Source: Acanthosepion esculentum
Taxonomy: Eukaryota; Mollusca; Cephalopoda; Sepiida; Sepiidae
Assembly: GCA_964036315.1 (NCBI GenBank)
Contig: OZ038487.1
Coordinates: 50,395,219-50,459,218, forward strand
Length of the DNA stretch: 64,000 nucleotides
Direction: 5' to 3'
Of this stretch, positions 1-11,819 are shown in pieces; positions within the stretch are counted from its first letter, which is position 1, and the number at the start of each line of letters is the position of its first letter. The notes under the pieces were generated by a model, which did no database searches, had not been told where the DNA came from, and saw nothing but the letters and a program-made list of their open reading frames with translations. Made by a program: the position numbers and the translations under genes.

Positions 1-3000
1 GAAAAGTGAAGAAATGAATAAAGGAGATAAAAGAAGAAGGAAAAAGTGAAGAAATGAATAAAGGAGATAAAAGAAGAAGGAAAAGTGAAGAAATGAATAA
101 AGGAGATAAAAGAAGAAAGAAAAGTGAAGAAATGAATAAAGGAGATAAAAGAAGAAGGAAAAAGTGAAGAAATGAATAAAGGAGATAAAAGAAGAAAGAA
201 AAGTGAAGAAATGAATAAAGGAGATAAAAGAAGAAGGAAAAAGTGAAGAAATGAATAAAGGAGATAAAAGAAGAAGGAAAAGTGAAGAAATGAATAAAGG
301 AGATAAAAGAAGAAGGAAAAAGTGAAGAAATGAATAAAGGAGATAAAAAAAGAAGGAAAAAGTGAAGAAATGAATAAAGGAGATAAAAGAAGAAAGAAAA
401 GTGAAGAAATGAATAAAGGAGATAAAAGAAGAAGGAAAAAGTGAAGAAATGAATAAAGGAGATAAAAGAAGAAGGAAAAGTGATGAAATGAATAAAGGAG
501 ATAAAAGAAGAAAGAAAAGTGAAGAAATGAATAAAGGAGATAAAAGAAGAAGAAAAGTGAAGAAATGAATAAAGGAGATAAAAGAAGAAGGAAAAAGTGA
601 AGAAATGAATAAAGGAGATAAAAAAAGAAGGAAAAAGTGAAGAAATGAATAAAGGAGATAAAAGAAGAAAGAAAAGTGAAGAAATGAATAAAGGAGATAA
701 AAGAAGAAGGAAAAAGTGAAGAAATGAATAAAGGAGATAAAAGAAGAAAGAAAAGTGAAGAAATGAATAAAGGAGATAAAAGAAGAGGAAAAAAAGTGAA
801 GAAATGAATAAAGGAGATAAAAGAAGAAGGAAAAAGTGAAGAAATGAATAAAGGAGATAAAAGAAGAAGGAAAAAGTGAAGAAATGAATAAAGGAGATAA
901 AAGAAGTAGGAAAAAGTGAAGAAATGAATAAAGGAGATAAAAGAAGAAGGAAAAAGTGAAGAAATGAATAAAGGAGATAAAACAAGAAGGAAAAAGTGAA
1001 GAAATGAATAAAGGAGATAAAAGAAGAAAGAAAAGTGAAGAATGAATAAAGGAGATAAAAGAAGAAGGAAAAAGTGAAGAAATGAATAAAGGAGATAAAA
1101 GAAGAAGGAAAAAGTGAAGAAATGAATAAAGGAGATAAAAAGAAGAAGGAAAAAGTGAAGAAATGAATAAAGGAGATAAAAGAAGAAAGAAAAGTGAAGG
1201 AAATGAATAAAGGAGATAAAAGAAGAAGGAAAAAGTGAAGAAATGAATAAAGGAGATAAAAAAAGAAGGAAAAAGTGAAGAAATGAATAAAGGAGATAAA
1301 AGAAGAAAGAAAAGTGAAGAAATGAATAAAGGAGATAAAAGAAGAAGGAAAAAGTGAAGAAATGAATAAAGGAGATAAAAGAAGAAGGAAAAGTGAAGAA
1401 ATGAATAAAGGAGATAAAAGAAGAAAGAAAAGTGAAGAAATGAATAAAGGAGATAAAAGAAGAAGGAAAAGTGAAGAAATGAATAAAGGAGATAAAAGAA
1501 GAGGGAAAAGTGAAGAAATGAATAAAGGAGATAAAGGAAGAGGGAAAAAGTGAAGAAATGAATAAAGGAGATAAAAGAAGAAGGAAAAGTGAAGAAATGA
1601 ATAAAGGAGATAAAAGAAGAAGAAAAAAGTGAAGAAATGAATAAAGGAGATAAAAGAAGAAGGAAAAGTGAAGAAATGAATAAAGGAGATAAAAGAAGAT
1701 GGAAAAAGTGAAGAAATGAATAAAGGAGATAAAAGAAGAAAGAAAAGTGAAGAAATGAATAAAGGAGATAAAAGAAGAAGGAAAAAGTGAAGAAATGAAT
1801 AAAGGAGATAAAAGAAGAAAGAAAAGTGAAGAAATGAATAAAGGAGATAAAAGAAGAAGGAAAAAGTGAAGAAATGAATAAAGGAGATAAAAGAAGAAAG
1901 AAAAGTGAAGAAATGAATAAAGGAGATAAAAGAAGAAGGAAAAAGTGAAGAAATGAATAAAGGAGATAAAAGAAGAAGGAAAAAGTGAAGAAATGAATAA
2001 AGGAGATAAAAGAAGAAGGAAAAAGTGAAGACATGCATAAAGGAGATAAAAGAAGAAAGAAAAGTGAAGAAATGAATAAAGGAGATAAAAGAAGAAGGAA
2101 AAAGTGAAGAAATGAATAAAGGAGATAAAAGAAGAAAGAAAAGTGAAGAAATGAATAAAGGAGATAAAAGAAGAAGGAAAAAGTGAAGAAATGAATAAAG
2201 GAGATAAAAGAAGAAGGAAAAGTGAAGAAATGAATAAAGGAGATAAAAGAAGAAAGAAAAGTGAAGAAATGAATAAAGAGATAAAAGAAGAAGGAAAAAG
2301 TGAAGAAATGAATAAAGGAGATAAAAGAAGAAAGAAAAGTGAAGAAATGAATAAAGGAGATAAAAGAAGAAGGAAAAAGTGAAGAAATGAATAAAGGAGA
2401 TAAAAGAAGAAAGAAAAGTGAAGAAATGAATAAAGGAGATAAAAGAAGAAGGAAAAAGTGAAGAAATGAATAAAGGAGATAAAAAAAGAAGGAAAAAGTG
2501 AAGAAATGAATAAAGGAGATAAAAGAAGAAAGAAAAGTGAAGAAATGAATAAAGGAGATAAAAGAAGAAGGAAAAAGTGAAGAAATGAATAAAGGAGATA
2601 AAAGAAGAAGGAAAAGTGAAGAAATGAATAAAGGAGATAAAAGAAGAAAGAAAAGTGAAGAAATGAATAAAGGAGATAAAAGAAGAAGGAAAAGTGAAGA
2701 AATGAATAAAGGAGATAAAAGAAGAGGGAAAAGTGAAGAAATGAATAAAGGAGATAAAGGAAGAGGGAAAAGTGAAGAAATGAATAAAGGAGATAAAAGA
2801 AGAAGGAAAAGTGAAGAAATGAATAAAGGAGATAAAAGAAGAAGAAAAAAGTGAAGAAATGAATAAAGGAGATAAAAGAAGAAGGAAAAGTGAAGAAATG
2901 AATAAAGGAGATAAAAGAAGATGGAAAAAGTGAAGAAATGAATAAAGGAGATAAAAGAAGAAAGAAAAGTGAAGAAATGAATAAAGGAGATAAAAGAAGA

Positions 3001-4476
3001 AGGAAAAAGTGAAGAAATGAATAAAGGAGATAAAAGAAGAAAGAAAAGTGAAGAAATGAATAAAGGAGATAAAAGAAGAAGGAAAAAGTGAAGAAATGAA
3101 TAAAGGAGATAAAAGAAGAAGGAAAAAGTGAAGAAATGAATAAAGGAGATAAAAGAAGAAAGAAAAGTGAAGAAATGAATAAAGGAGATAAAAGAAGAAG
3201 GAAAAAGTGAAGAAATGAATAAAGGAGATAAAAGAAGAAGGAAAAAGTGAAGAAATGAATAAAGGAGATAAAAGAAGAAGGAAAAAGTGAAGACATGAAT
3301 AAAGGAGATAAAAGAAGAAAGAAAAGTGAAGAAATGAATAAAGGAGATAAAAGAAGAAGGAAAAAGTGAAGAAATGAATAAAGGAGATAAAAGAAGAAAG
3401 AAAAGTGAAGAAATGAATAAAGGAGATAAAAGAAGAAGGAAAAAGTGAAGAAATGAATAAAGGAGATAAAAGAAGAAGGAAAAGTGAAGAAATGAATAAA
3501 GGAGATAAAAGAAGAAAGAAAAGTGAAGAAATGAATAAAGGAGATAAAAGAAGAAGGAAAAGTGAAGAAATGAATAAAGGAGATAAAAGAAGAAAGAAAA
3601 GTGAAGAAATGAATAAAGGAGATAAAAGAAGAAGGAAAAAGTGAAGAAATGAATAAAGGAGATAAAAGAAGAAGGAAAAGTGAAGAAATGAATAAAGGAG
3701 ATAAAAGAAGAAGGAAAAGTGAAGAAATGAATAAAGGAGATAAAAGAAGAAGGAAAAAATGAAGAAATGAATAAAGGAGATAAAAGAAGAAGGAAAAGTG
3801 AAGAAATGAATAAAGGAGATAAAAGAAGAAGGAAAAGTGAAGAAATGAATAAAGGAGATAAAAGAAGAAGGAAAAGTGAAGAAATGAATAAAGGAGATAA
3901 AAGAAGAAGGAAAAAATGAAGAAATGAATAAAGGAGATAAAAGAAGAAGGAAAAAGTGAAGAAATGAATAAAGGAGATAAAAGAAGAAAGAAAAGTGAAG
4001 AAATGAATAAAGGAGATAAAAGAAGAAGGAAAAAGTGAAGAAATGAATAAAGGAGATAAAAGAAGAAGGAAAAGTGAAGAAATGAATAAAGGAGATAAAA
4101 GAAGAAGGAAAAAGTGAATAAATGAATAAAGGAGATAAAAGAAGAAGGAAAAGTGAAGAAATGAATAAAGGAGATAAAAGAAGAAGGAAAAGTGAAGAAA
4201 TGAATAAAGGAGATAAAAGAAGAAGGAAAAAGTGAAGAAATGAATAAAGGAGATAAAAGAAGAAGGAAAAGTGAAGAAATGAATAAAGGAGATAAAAAAA
4301 GAAGGAAAAGTGAAGAAATGAATAAAGGAGATAAAAGAAGAGGGAAAAAGTGAAGAAATGAATAAAGGAGATAAAAGAAGAAGGAAAAAGTGAAGAAATG
4401 AATAAAGGAGATAAAAGAAGAAGGAAAAAATGAAGAAATGAATAAAGGAGATAAAAGAAGAAAGAAAAAGTGAAGA
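1..4476. repeat. 39/40-bp purine-rich minisatellite array
   Basis: The tandem array enters from the left window edge and ends in a degenerate last unit near 4476. The unit starts AAGTGAAGAAATGAATAAAG and closes with GAAGAAGG or GAAGAAAG; about 113 units fit. The + strand is almost all A and G with a few T. 40-bp units carry one extra A before GTGAAG, which puts TGA in frame; 39-bp units are 13 codons long. Runs of 39-bp units therefore stay open (1362-1553, 2191-2382, 2585-2854, 3453-3644) with the repeat MNKGDKRRRKSEE. I read these frames as accidental: there are many stops between them and no flanking gene structure. Confidence 0.96.
1250..3300. repeat. Higher-order duplication of about 1.22 kb within the minisatellite
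   Basis: Rare unit variants recur in the same order at a fixed offset. The open run starting at 1362 recurs at 2585. A GAAGATGG variant ending near 1700 recurs near 2922. A GATAAAAAAAG variant near 1258 recurs near 2480. An AAGACATG variant at 2031 recurs at 3293, an offset larger by one 40-bp unit. A block of about 31 units was thus copied as a whole, followed by gain of one unit. Confidence 0.85.
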
Positions 4477-5340
4477 ATAAGATGGAAGCAGTAAAAATAG
4501 GAGAAAAAATAAAATGATGGAAAAACAGAAATTGGAATTAGACAATGTACAAAAAAAGTAATATATTTGATTCAGAAGAAAGATAGAACTTTGAAGAAGG
4601 CAAAAAAAAAAATGTCCAAAGAAAATATCCAAGAGTTAAAAAAAGCAGAAAGAAGTAGACATAAAAATAAAGAAGGTAAAGAAATGAAGAAACTGATTGG
4701 GATGACAACAATGATGAAAATTATGAAAATGATAATGAATTTTAATAACATTGATTGTCTCTGAAATACAAAGAATAAAATAACAGGGAAAACATTGTTG
4801 TTTTCTCATTGGTAATCATAGCAAAGCATTGAGAACATAGAAGATATTTGGTTTGTCGTCAATAAAATGCTTTCCTTTCTCTGATTTGCTTCATTCTCTT
4901 TTTATATTCATTTGTTTAATTTCCACCCGTCTGCTTTATCCTTCATTTACCTCTTTCTCTATGTTCATCAGATTATTAAATCCCCAGGGGGAGGAGCAGA
5001 GGAAAAGAATATTTGTTATCAAAGGATTGTTAACTTTTTTCCTTTTTTTGTTGTCTTTATTTTAATTTAGTTAATTATTTGAATGATTTGGCTCCAATGA
5101 GAAAGTGCCTGAAAATTGAAATCACAAAGATTTAATGGTCTAATATTGTTTGGCTCAAAATTATGAAGTTATATTGGTAGTCAAGACATAAAATAAGATA
5201 CGGAATTTTTTTTTGGCTGGGGGTAGGGGCTTAATATTTTATTATTCATCTTTGGAAATGTTGAAGAATTTGTCTGATTTAACTGATGCAATATTTTCTT
5301 GATTCTTTTGTCCATTTCTATTTGGAAATAAAAGATACTG
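4477..5340. other. AT-rich sequence, no gene recognised
   Basis: The stretch follows the minisatellite and begins with decayed A/G-rich sequence. A lysine-rich 65-codon frame at 4567-4764 has the composition of the neighbouring repeat and is not credible as a gene. I see no transposon motif or RNA gene here. Confidence 0.6.
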
Positions 5341-6170
5341 CAATTTCATTCTCTCTCTTTCTTTGAGTTATTCATTCATGTTTCCTTCATTTTCACTTTT
5401 TTTGTTTCATCTCCCCTTTCTTTTTTTTTGTTCTTTGTATCATTTTTCCTGCTTTCATTTTTTTGTTTCTTTTGCATTTACCTTTCTTTCCTTTTACACA
5501 TTTCCATCTTTCTTTTTTCTTTTTTTCTATCACATTTTCTTCTCTCTTTTTTCCCTCATATTTCCTTCCATCTTTATTTTTTTCACATTTACCTCTTTCT
5601 CTTTCACATTTCTTTTATTTTTTTCTCCCATTTCCCGCCTTCCTTTTTTCTTTCACATTACTATCCTTCACATTTCCTACCTTTTTTCTTTCCTTCACAT
5701 TTCCTTTCTTTCTTTATCGTTTCTTTTCTGTATCTACGTCTTTCCCTCTTTTTCTCATTGTTTCATTCTTTTTTCCTTTCATAATTCACCACTTCTTTAT
5801 TTCCACATTTCCCTCGTGGTTTCTTTCTCTCACTTTCCTTTCTTCATTCTTTCTTTCTCTCACATTTCATTCTACGACATCTCCTATTCTTTATTCCTTT
5901 CTTCATTCTTGCCTTCTTTTACATTTTCGTCTTTCTTTCTTTTTCATATTTCCTTCTTTATTTTATTTCTTAAAAGAACTACAATCCCATCCTTTCCTCC
6001 TTTCAACTTTTTTATTCCCAATATTTTTTCCTTTCTCAATCTCTTGTTTCTAATTCTTCTTTTCTTCTTTCAGTCTATTTCTCCCCATTGCTTTTTCTCT
6101 CCTTCCTTTTTTCTTGAACAGTAATTATCATTTTCAAACTTATTAATACTTCTTTCTTTTTTTCTCATTC
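5341..6170. repeat. Degenerate pyrimidine-rich tract
   Basis: About 800 bp of mostly T and C on the + strand, built from irregular TTTCACATTTCCTTCTTTCTTT-like words without a constant period. Three overlapping frames stay open (the longest 5363-6124) because the composition lacks TAA, TAG and TGA. The translations are only Phe, Ser, Leu and His and are artefacts. It looks like a decayed simple repeat. Confidence 0.85.
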
Positions 6171-6868
6171 ATAAACTGTTTGCTTAAGATCATAAAACTG
6201 TAAGAATAAAAGTTATCATCAGAATATTTTAATATATTTAATGACATTGGCGGCTTAAGAGAAATGTTAAATCAAAATGAACAAGGGAAAGGATTAAACA
6301 GATACAAATTTCACACACACATATAAACATGTATTACTGTAGACACGTACGCAGTTGTTAGAGACAAAGTACAACAAATCCACTCCCCACTTTCCCAAAA
6401 AAGAAAAATAGTCAAACACAAACCCAGAAAAAAAAAATTTGCTCCTAAATCATATTTTGGACACAAAAAGATGTAAAGATTTGAGGACAAAAGATGCAAA
6501 ATTAGCATGTCTTCCTTCTTTTTTCTTTCAATTGTTGGGGATGATGTGGGCCAGTTGTCAAGTGCTTTATTATGTAAATCACTTTTACTCGGAAGTTCTT
6601 CACACTTAGGACCACATGTCATGGAATGACACCAGGGCACACACCCTCATTTCGCAGATGATCGTAATGGAGTGCTTTAATTGGTAGCTTTTCATTGCGT
6701 GTTTAACAGGCAGTGGGTAAGGGAAAAGATGGATGAGTGATGAACAGATGATTGGCAAGTGGAGCAAGTGCAATGCAGTTGAAGAAATTTAAGAAAATTA
6801 AAAATATTTTAAAAGGTAAAATGTTAAAAGCTAAAATATCAAATTATATTCTCTTTTCTTTTATTGCA
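6171..6868. other. No gene recognised
   Basis: AT-rich sequence between the pyrimidine tract and the SINE-like block. It contains an ACACACAC run near 6315. A 109-codon minus frame at 6311-6640 has no recognisable motif. Confidence 0.5.
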
Positions 6869-7190
6869 CCATTTTACTTTCCACTAACAATGAGTAAAAT
6901 AGCAGGGTATACTTAGCTCTGTAGCCCTGGTTGTCAACCACTCTAGGAGAAACCTCTTTGATTTTTTTTATCTATATTTATCTTCTTTAACTCCTACCAT
7001 TTTATTCACACCTAACTATGAGTAAAATAGCTCGACATACCATGCTCTGTAGCCTTGGTTGTCAACCACTCTAGGAGAAGGCTCTTTGCTTTTTTACCCA
7101 TATTTTTCTTTTTTTATCATATTAAAAAATAGCAAGACATACAGGGCTCTGTAGCCTTGATTGACACTCACTCTAGAAGAATGATTACTC
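6868..7190 (+). repeat. Three consecutive copies of a SINE body segment
   Basis: The block AGTAAAATAGC...CTCTGTAGCC.TGGTTGTCAACCACTCTAGGAGAA occurs near 6893-6960, 7020-7085 and 7125-7185, spaced about 105-125 bp. The same words form the central body of the tRNA-derived SINE at 25939-26357. The copies have diverged and lack the tRNA-like head, so this is a local multiplication of an internal SINE segment. Confidence 0.7.
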
Positions 7191-7789
7191 TTAATTAAAA
7201 AAGCTCATCCTTAACCACTGTCATCAGTCTAGGAAGCCCACCCACCAGCGACGTTGTCATCACTATACTGGCTGCATACAGAGATATGTATCATTGTCTA
7301 CCCCAGTGTGCTAAATGGATGTTCACCCTTCAAGAAAGTTCATCTGCCCTTTAACAAGTTTTGTTTCTAACCGTGCTGGATGTTTTACCACTCTCCTCAC
7401 CAAAAAGCCTGGTGGAGGAACCAGTATACTTAATGATCATCTGGCCATGCGGCAGGTACTATTGGGTTACATGGTATCAGTAGCTCTTGACTGACCTGAC
7501 ATGAAATACAAGATTTTATAAAATTAAAAAAAAAAAAAAGATTGATCTGTAAGAAAATATTTGGAGAAGTTGGTGTTATGAATGTAAACAGAGATGGAAA
7601 TTAATATTAAGTCTTTAGCCAAATTATCACCTTTAAGTGAACATCATAAAAAATAAACATGTAAGTTGGGCAAAGAGGTACATGAAAACTCATTTTCCAA
7701 TTACAATTATTAGTGATGAATGTAGAGCTACAATGTATGAACCTGGTGACTGGGCTAGAGTTATGATTCTTATGGAAATAGTCAGACAG
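7191..7789. other. Unidentified, with an A-rich end at 7528
   Basis: The sequence up to 7540 is richer in GC than its surroundings and ends in AAAATT followed by a run of about 14 A, as a retroposed 3' end would. I do not recognise the family. 7545-7789 is plain AT-rich sequence. Confidence 0.35.
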
Positions 7790-8505
7790 CACAACTTAGA
7801 AGATAATTAGTGTTCCTGCTATATATTCTTGAGATTCTTGATGAAATCCAAAGAAGCACCTGCCATTTTATTGGTCCTGACCTAGCATTTTGGCTTCAGT
7901 TACTTTCTCACCACTATAACGTAGCTCCTTTGTGTCATGGTGTAATTGTTCTGATGAACTTCCCTTTATGCTACCTAGACTTCATGAATTTAATCGCAGT
8001 ACTAGATTGGCATCAAGGCCTCATCATTTTACAATTGAAATGGCTAGATGTAACTGTAATTTCTATGCTAACAGTTTCTTCTATTGCACTTCTTGCTTGT
8101 GGAACCATCTTCTGGCTTCATGCTTCCCAAGTTTGATTTTCATTCATTTCAAGTAAAATTTAAATGCAATGTCAATTGTTATCTTCCAAAATTTAAATGC
8201 AATGTCAATTGTTATCTTCCAAAATTTAAATGCAATGTCAATTGTTATCTTCCAAAATTTAAATGCAATGTCAATTGTTATCTTCCAAAATTTAAATGCA
8301 ATGTCAATTGTTATCTTCCAAAATTTAAATGCAATGTCAATTGTTATCTTCCAAAATTTAAATGCAATGTCAATTGTTATCTTCTGTTTTCTTAATTCTT
8401 GTTCTTTTATTTTCTCTCCTTAATAATGTTCTTTTTCTCATATTCTCTAACACTCAGCAATGCTTTGTGTCTTAGTGATTTTATTGCCTTTCTTGTAGTG
8501 AAATG
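7790..8505 (+). mobile_element. Jockey/CR1-like LINE, 3' end fragment
   Basis: Broken frames resemble the C-terminal tail of the LINE reverse transcriptase at 51877-53207: a QRSTCHFIGPDL segment, then FYANSF, CLWNHL, and the terminal KFKCNVNCYL. The 3' non-coding part ends in AGTGAAATGATT and an A-rich stretch, matching the 3' ends at 39.1 and 41.4 kb. The copy is 5'-truncated and frameshifted. It contains the 33-bp array described separately. Confidence 0.75.
8155..8385 (+). repeat. Seven identical 33-bp repeats inside the LINE 3' end
   Basis: The unit starts AAAATTTAAATGCAATGTCA and closes with ATTGTTATCTTCC. Copies begin at 8155, 8188, 8221, 8254, 8287, 8320 and 8353; I see no difference between full units. 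The unit is 11 codons and encodes the terminal KFKCNVNCYLP motif of the LINE, so the frame survives. Other copies of the same LINE (23.8 and 37.5 kb) have this segment once. Confidence 0.95.
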
Positions 8506-8924
8506 ATTTAAAAATTAGTAGAGTAGTGATTTAACATTTTGTCTAGTACTGTTGATAATAAAATTATAAGCCTCTTCAAATCTGATGGTGTTGCTAAGAT
8601 AATTTTAGGACACAATGTTTTTCGAGTGATAAAGTTTACATACAAAAAAGCTTCAAGACAATATATTTATGCCAGATAAAGGTACCATATTGTACAATGT
8701 GATAATATCTATTCATCAGCTGTATACACATTTGGACGCACATCAAATTAATGAAATGGCTGCAGCTTTGTATAATATTAATCCAATGATCCATCATTAA
8801 AAGAGATATACATGATGATGTAAAAAATATTACAGCAAAGGTCTATGGAAAAAAATAAAAACTGCTTCAATTAATGTTACAATTGAATTGCCGATTGACT
8901 TGATTTGTATGGCTTACCAATCTT
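8506..8924. other. AT-rich spacer, nothing recognised
   Basis: No repeat family, RNA gene or coding signal seen between the LINE end and the RTE fragment. Confidence 0.5.
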
Positions 8925-9371
8925 TTGTTTGTATGGCAGCAAATGCTGGAAATCTCCTCAAAGATGAAGAAGAGAGATGAAGCAATAAAAATGAGGTTCT
9001 ACAGAAGGATGCTGAGGATACTATGGGCCAAACATGTGAGCAATAACGTAGATTTAGAAAAAATGGAAACAAAAAAGAAACTTATACTTAACATCAGGAA
9101 TAGACAGTTGGGGCACATAATGAGGAAGGAGTACTTGGAAAATCCGATACTCACAGGACAGATTAAGGGAAAGAGGAACAGAGGAAAGCTACATGTAACA
9201 TACTTGATGAGCTTGAGTAAATGGATGGTAGAACAGGGTTTGGGAGAAATAACAAAAAGACAAAACTTATTAAGTGCTACAAGGGACAGGATGATGTGGA
9301 GGGCCATGATTGCCTATGTCCTAAAGAGAAACGCCACATTAATGAAAAAGGATACTTTCTGGGATATTTAA
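8925..9371 (+). pseudogene. RTE-like LINE, C-terminal reverse transcriptase fragment
   Basis: A 148-codon frame carries the hallmark C-terminal words of RTE-type LINE proteins: FYRRMLRILWAKHVSN, then RNRQLGHIMRKEYLENPILTG, GQIKGKRNRGK, LSKWMVEQGLGEI, and ATRDRMMWRAMIAYV. No catalytic reverse-transcriptase or endonuclease motif is included, so it is a 5'-truncated relic. The frame is open from about 8925 to 9371. Fragments of the same family lie near 16.9, 20.7-21.4, 21.6, 39.6, 41.0-41.6 and 56.4-56.8 kb. Confidence 0.8.
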
Positions 9372-9374
9372 AGA

Positions 9375-9625
9375 CAAAACATTTTGGATTGTAAGAATTA
9401 TTTATTTTTTGTGAGTGAATATTGCATTAACACTTTTTTTTGAGAATAACAAAGATGGCTTTAGATACATGTCCTACTATTTAACCCATAACTGGTGGGA
9501 GAAGAAATAGATTCATACATTTCCCAAGAGTATTTGTGAGTAAGGGAATCTAATGAACTCAACTCTTTAATTTCTCATTCAGAAATGCTATGCATTACAC
9601 CACTTGCACATCCTGAAAATTTTGG
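9375..9625 (-). mobile_element. SINE body of the 5S-tRNA family, head missing
   Basis: The + strand reads GGATTGTAAGAATTATTTAT... then CCATAACTGGTGGGAGAAGA, GATTCATACATTTCCCAAGAGTATTTG and TGAGTAAGGGAATCTAATGA. These are the same words in the same order as in the SINE copies at 43.2 and 47.6 kb. The tRNA-like part is degraded and no 5S part is visible. Confidence 0.65.
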
Positions 9626-9714
9626 GATAGATTATATAACAAAATCAATGAATAAAAGACCAATGAAGATTATAGAATGTCAAAGAGGCCATATTAACAT
9701 GCAAAATAAAATTC

Positions 9715-9928
9715 ATTTATGTATATTGTAACCTAGGGAAGGTTACTGAATAGAATAATCAAACTAAGGTTAGTAATGAACGATAATACTTAGGACAAGA
9801 ACAACACATATAAGATTTGCCACTGATGGCTAGAAAAAGTAGTCAACTGCTAGAAGTGAGTCAAGTGAATTCCACAATGAATCTACAAGTGCAGACCAAC
9901 ATACAGTATTTACTACTGTGTTTATGTG
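9715..9928 (+). repeat. About 205-bp dispersed repeat, copy A
   Basis: From GTAACCTAGGGAAGGTTACTG to CAGACCAACATACAGTATTTACTACTG this matches 28190-28380 on the opposite strand almost word for word, with small indels. No coding potential is seen. The family is unknown to me; length suggests a SINE or MITE fragment. Confidence 0.75.
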
Positions 9929-10229
9929 AATGGGGACATGGCCATTATTGTCTGTAGGTATGCTACAACATATACGGAATGCTATAATAATCAAATATGT
10001 TTCTATGTTCTCTATCTTTTGGATTTAATTAAAAATATAAATTTACCTTGCAATTATTACTTTGTTTTCATTATAAAGCATCACATCAACAAAACAAGTT
10101 TTTTTGATTTAGTAAGGATGGGTATTAGCTGAAACCCAGACGATATATTACTCAGCGAAATATAGCTTTAAAATTTTAACAACATCGGCTGGTTAATGTT
10201 AATTTTCTTGTAAAAATATTAACTTACAT

Positions 10230-10690
10230 TAGAAAACCTGGTATAGTCTAAATGATTCATATCATCTTGAAAAATTTTGATGTATGCAACTGAATGGATT
10301 AAAAATGAAACCCTTTTTTATGACCAAATTGAAAAATATGTTAGATTCTTACTTGAAAATGATTTCAAATTGACTGTAGCTTTGTTATAATTAAATTATA
10401 TCATCTGGAAACATTTGGATGTATGTGACTAAATGGACTGAAAATGAAACCCTTTTTTATGATCATAGTTAAAAAAAGATTCTTATTTAAAAATGATTTC
10501 AAGTTGACTGTTGTTTTAATATATTTAAATTATATCATGTTGAAATATTTGGATGTTTCCAACTGAATGGATTGAAAATGAAACCCCTTTTCATGACCAT
10601 AGTGAAAATATATTAGATTCTTATCTGAAAATTATTTCAAGTTTACAGTAGTTTTATTATAATTAAATTCCAGCTTAACCAAATATTTTA
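10230..10690. repeat. About 130-bp AT-rich tandem repeat, 3-4 copies
   Basis: The phrase TATATCAT...AAA.ATTT.GATGT...CTGAATGGATTAAAAATGAAACCC recurs with TATATCAT near 10259, 10397 and 10525. Each unit also contains TTAGATTCTTA and TTTCAAGTTGACTG. Copies have diverged by perhaps 10-15 percent by eye. Confidence 0.8.
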
Positions 10691-11815
10691 CCAGAAAATT
10701 TGATTGAGTAACTTACAATTTTTATTTCTTTTGATTATTTATATCTGACGTTACCTGCTTCAAAGATATTTTGGCGTCAGAGTTGATGGCTGCAAAATTT
10801 TGATGACTGGCCCAAATAAATAAATAAATAATAAAATGAACAAATTATTGAAGAATTTTTTTATGAAGATCAAGATCAAAAGAGTGATTCAAAGGAAAAT
10901 AAATATGATTTACCTTTCACTGTAATCTATATCTGATATCTGATGTAGGCCTTTCCTCCTTTAGAGATGATAAAGAGGGAAAAAGAGATAATATAATCAT
11001 GGCAGAGACCCCCTAAAAATATAAAAAATAAATGAAAATGGTTAATTCTCATTTATAAAAGAGAAAAAAAATCTCTAGAGTTCACTGAGATGCCAGGATA
11101 ATTTTGTTTTAATATGCAGATTATTTTAAGATCAATTCATGTAAGTTTCATGGTGCTTCTTCAGAGATTTTACCTCTCACTCTTTTTCTTGTTTTTTCAG
11201 TGGCACAATCAAATGACATCTTGAAATCCTGGATTTCAGCCAATTTTAAACTGTCCAAATCATATCCCTTTTTTTTATTTCATTTCATTACTGTTGTTTC
11301 TTTTAAATATCATGTATGAGATCTAAGCTGCCCTAGGTTTCTTTTAAGTCTAGCAGAAAAAGAGACCCTTGTAAAAAGAATATTCAAATAATTTTTGTGA
11401 TATTTCGACTGATAATTATTACATATTGCAGCTTCTGGAATAGCAGACCTTGATCATGAAGAAAGATATTCAGAATGAACCATGAATGAAAAACATGAAG
11501 AATTCAAAATATCCTAAAGTGAGCTGATAAACATATGAACCTGCTCAATCTATCTACATCAACTGAATGCTGTTATAAAACCCATGATATTTAAGGGTTA
11601 TTCTTTCTTATATTTTTAGGGGTTGGGGCTTCTTGCTTATTTTATATCTCATCATTTATTTTATTTTTACATAAGCAATAAGATCAACCAGAAAGCAATT
11701 TCATTTGATAAAACCCCAAATGGATTAATTTGTGTTTTTTTTAAAACTCATTCCAATCTATTTTTTCTCAATCTCTGATTTTTGATTTCTTCTCTTAATT
11801 TCCATAATTTTTCTG
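10691..11815. other. AT-rich sequence, no gene recognised
   Basis: About 1.1 kb between the 130-bp repeat and the pyrimidine array. A short (AAAT)n run lies near 10816. No long open frame or transposon motif seen. Confidence 0.5.
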
Positions 11816-11819
11816 TTTC

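Noticed and set aside
1362..3644. Lys/Arg-rich 63-89-codon frames as genes
   Set aside because: They are stretches of a 39/40-bp minisatellite between frame-breaking units.
1..4476. CRISPR-like array
   Set aside because: There are no unique spacers, the repeat is contiguous, and the genome is clearly eukaryotic.
5363..6124. 253-codon frame on +
   Set aside because: Three frames overlap in a T/C-rich tract; composition is almost only Phe, Ser, Leu and His, with no motif.
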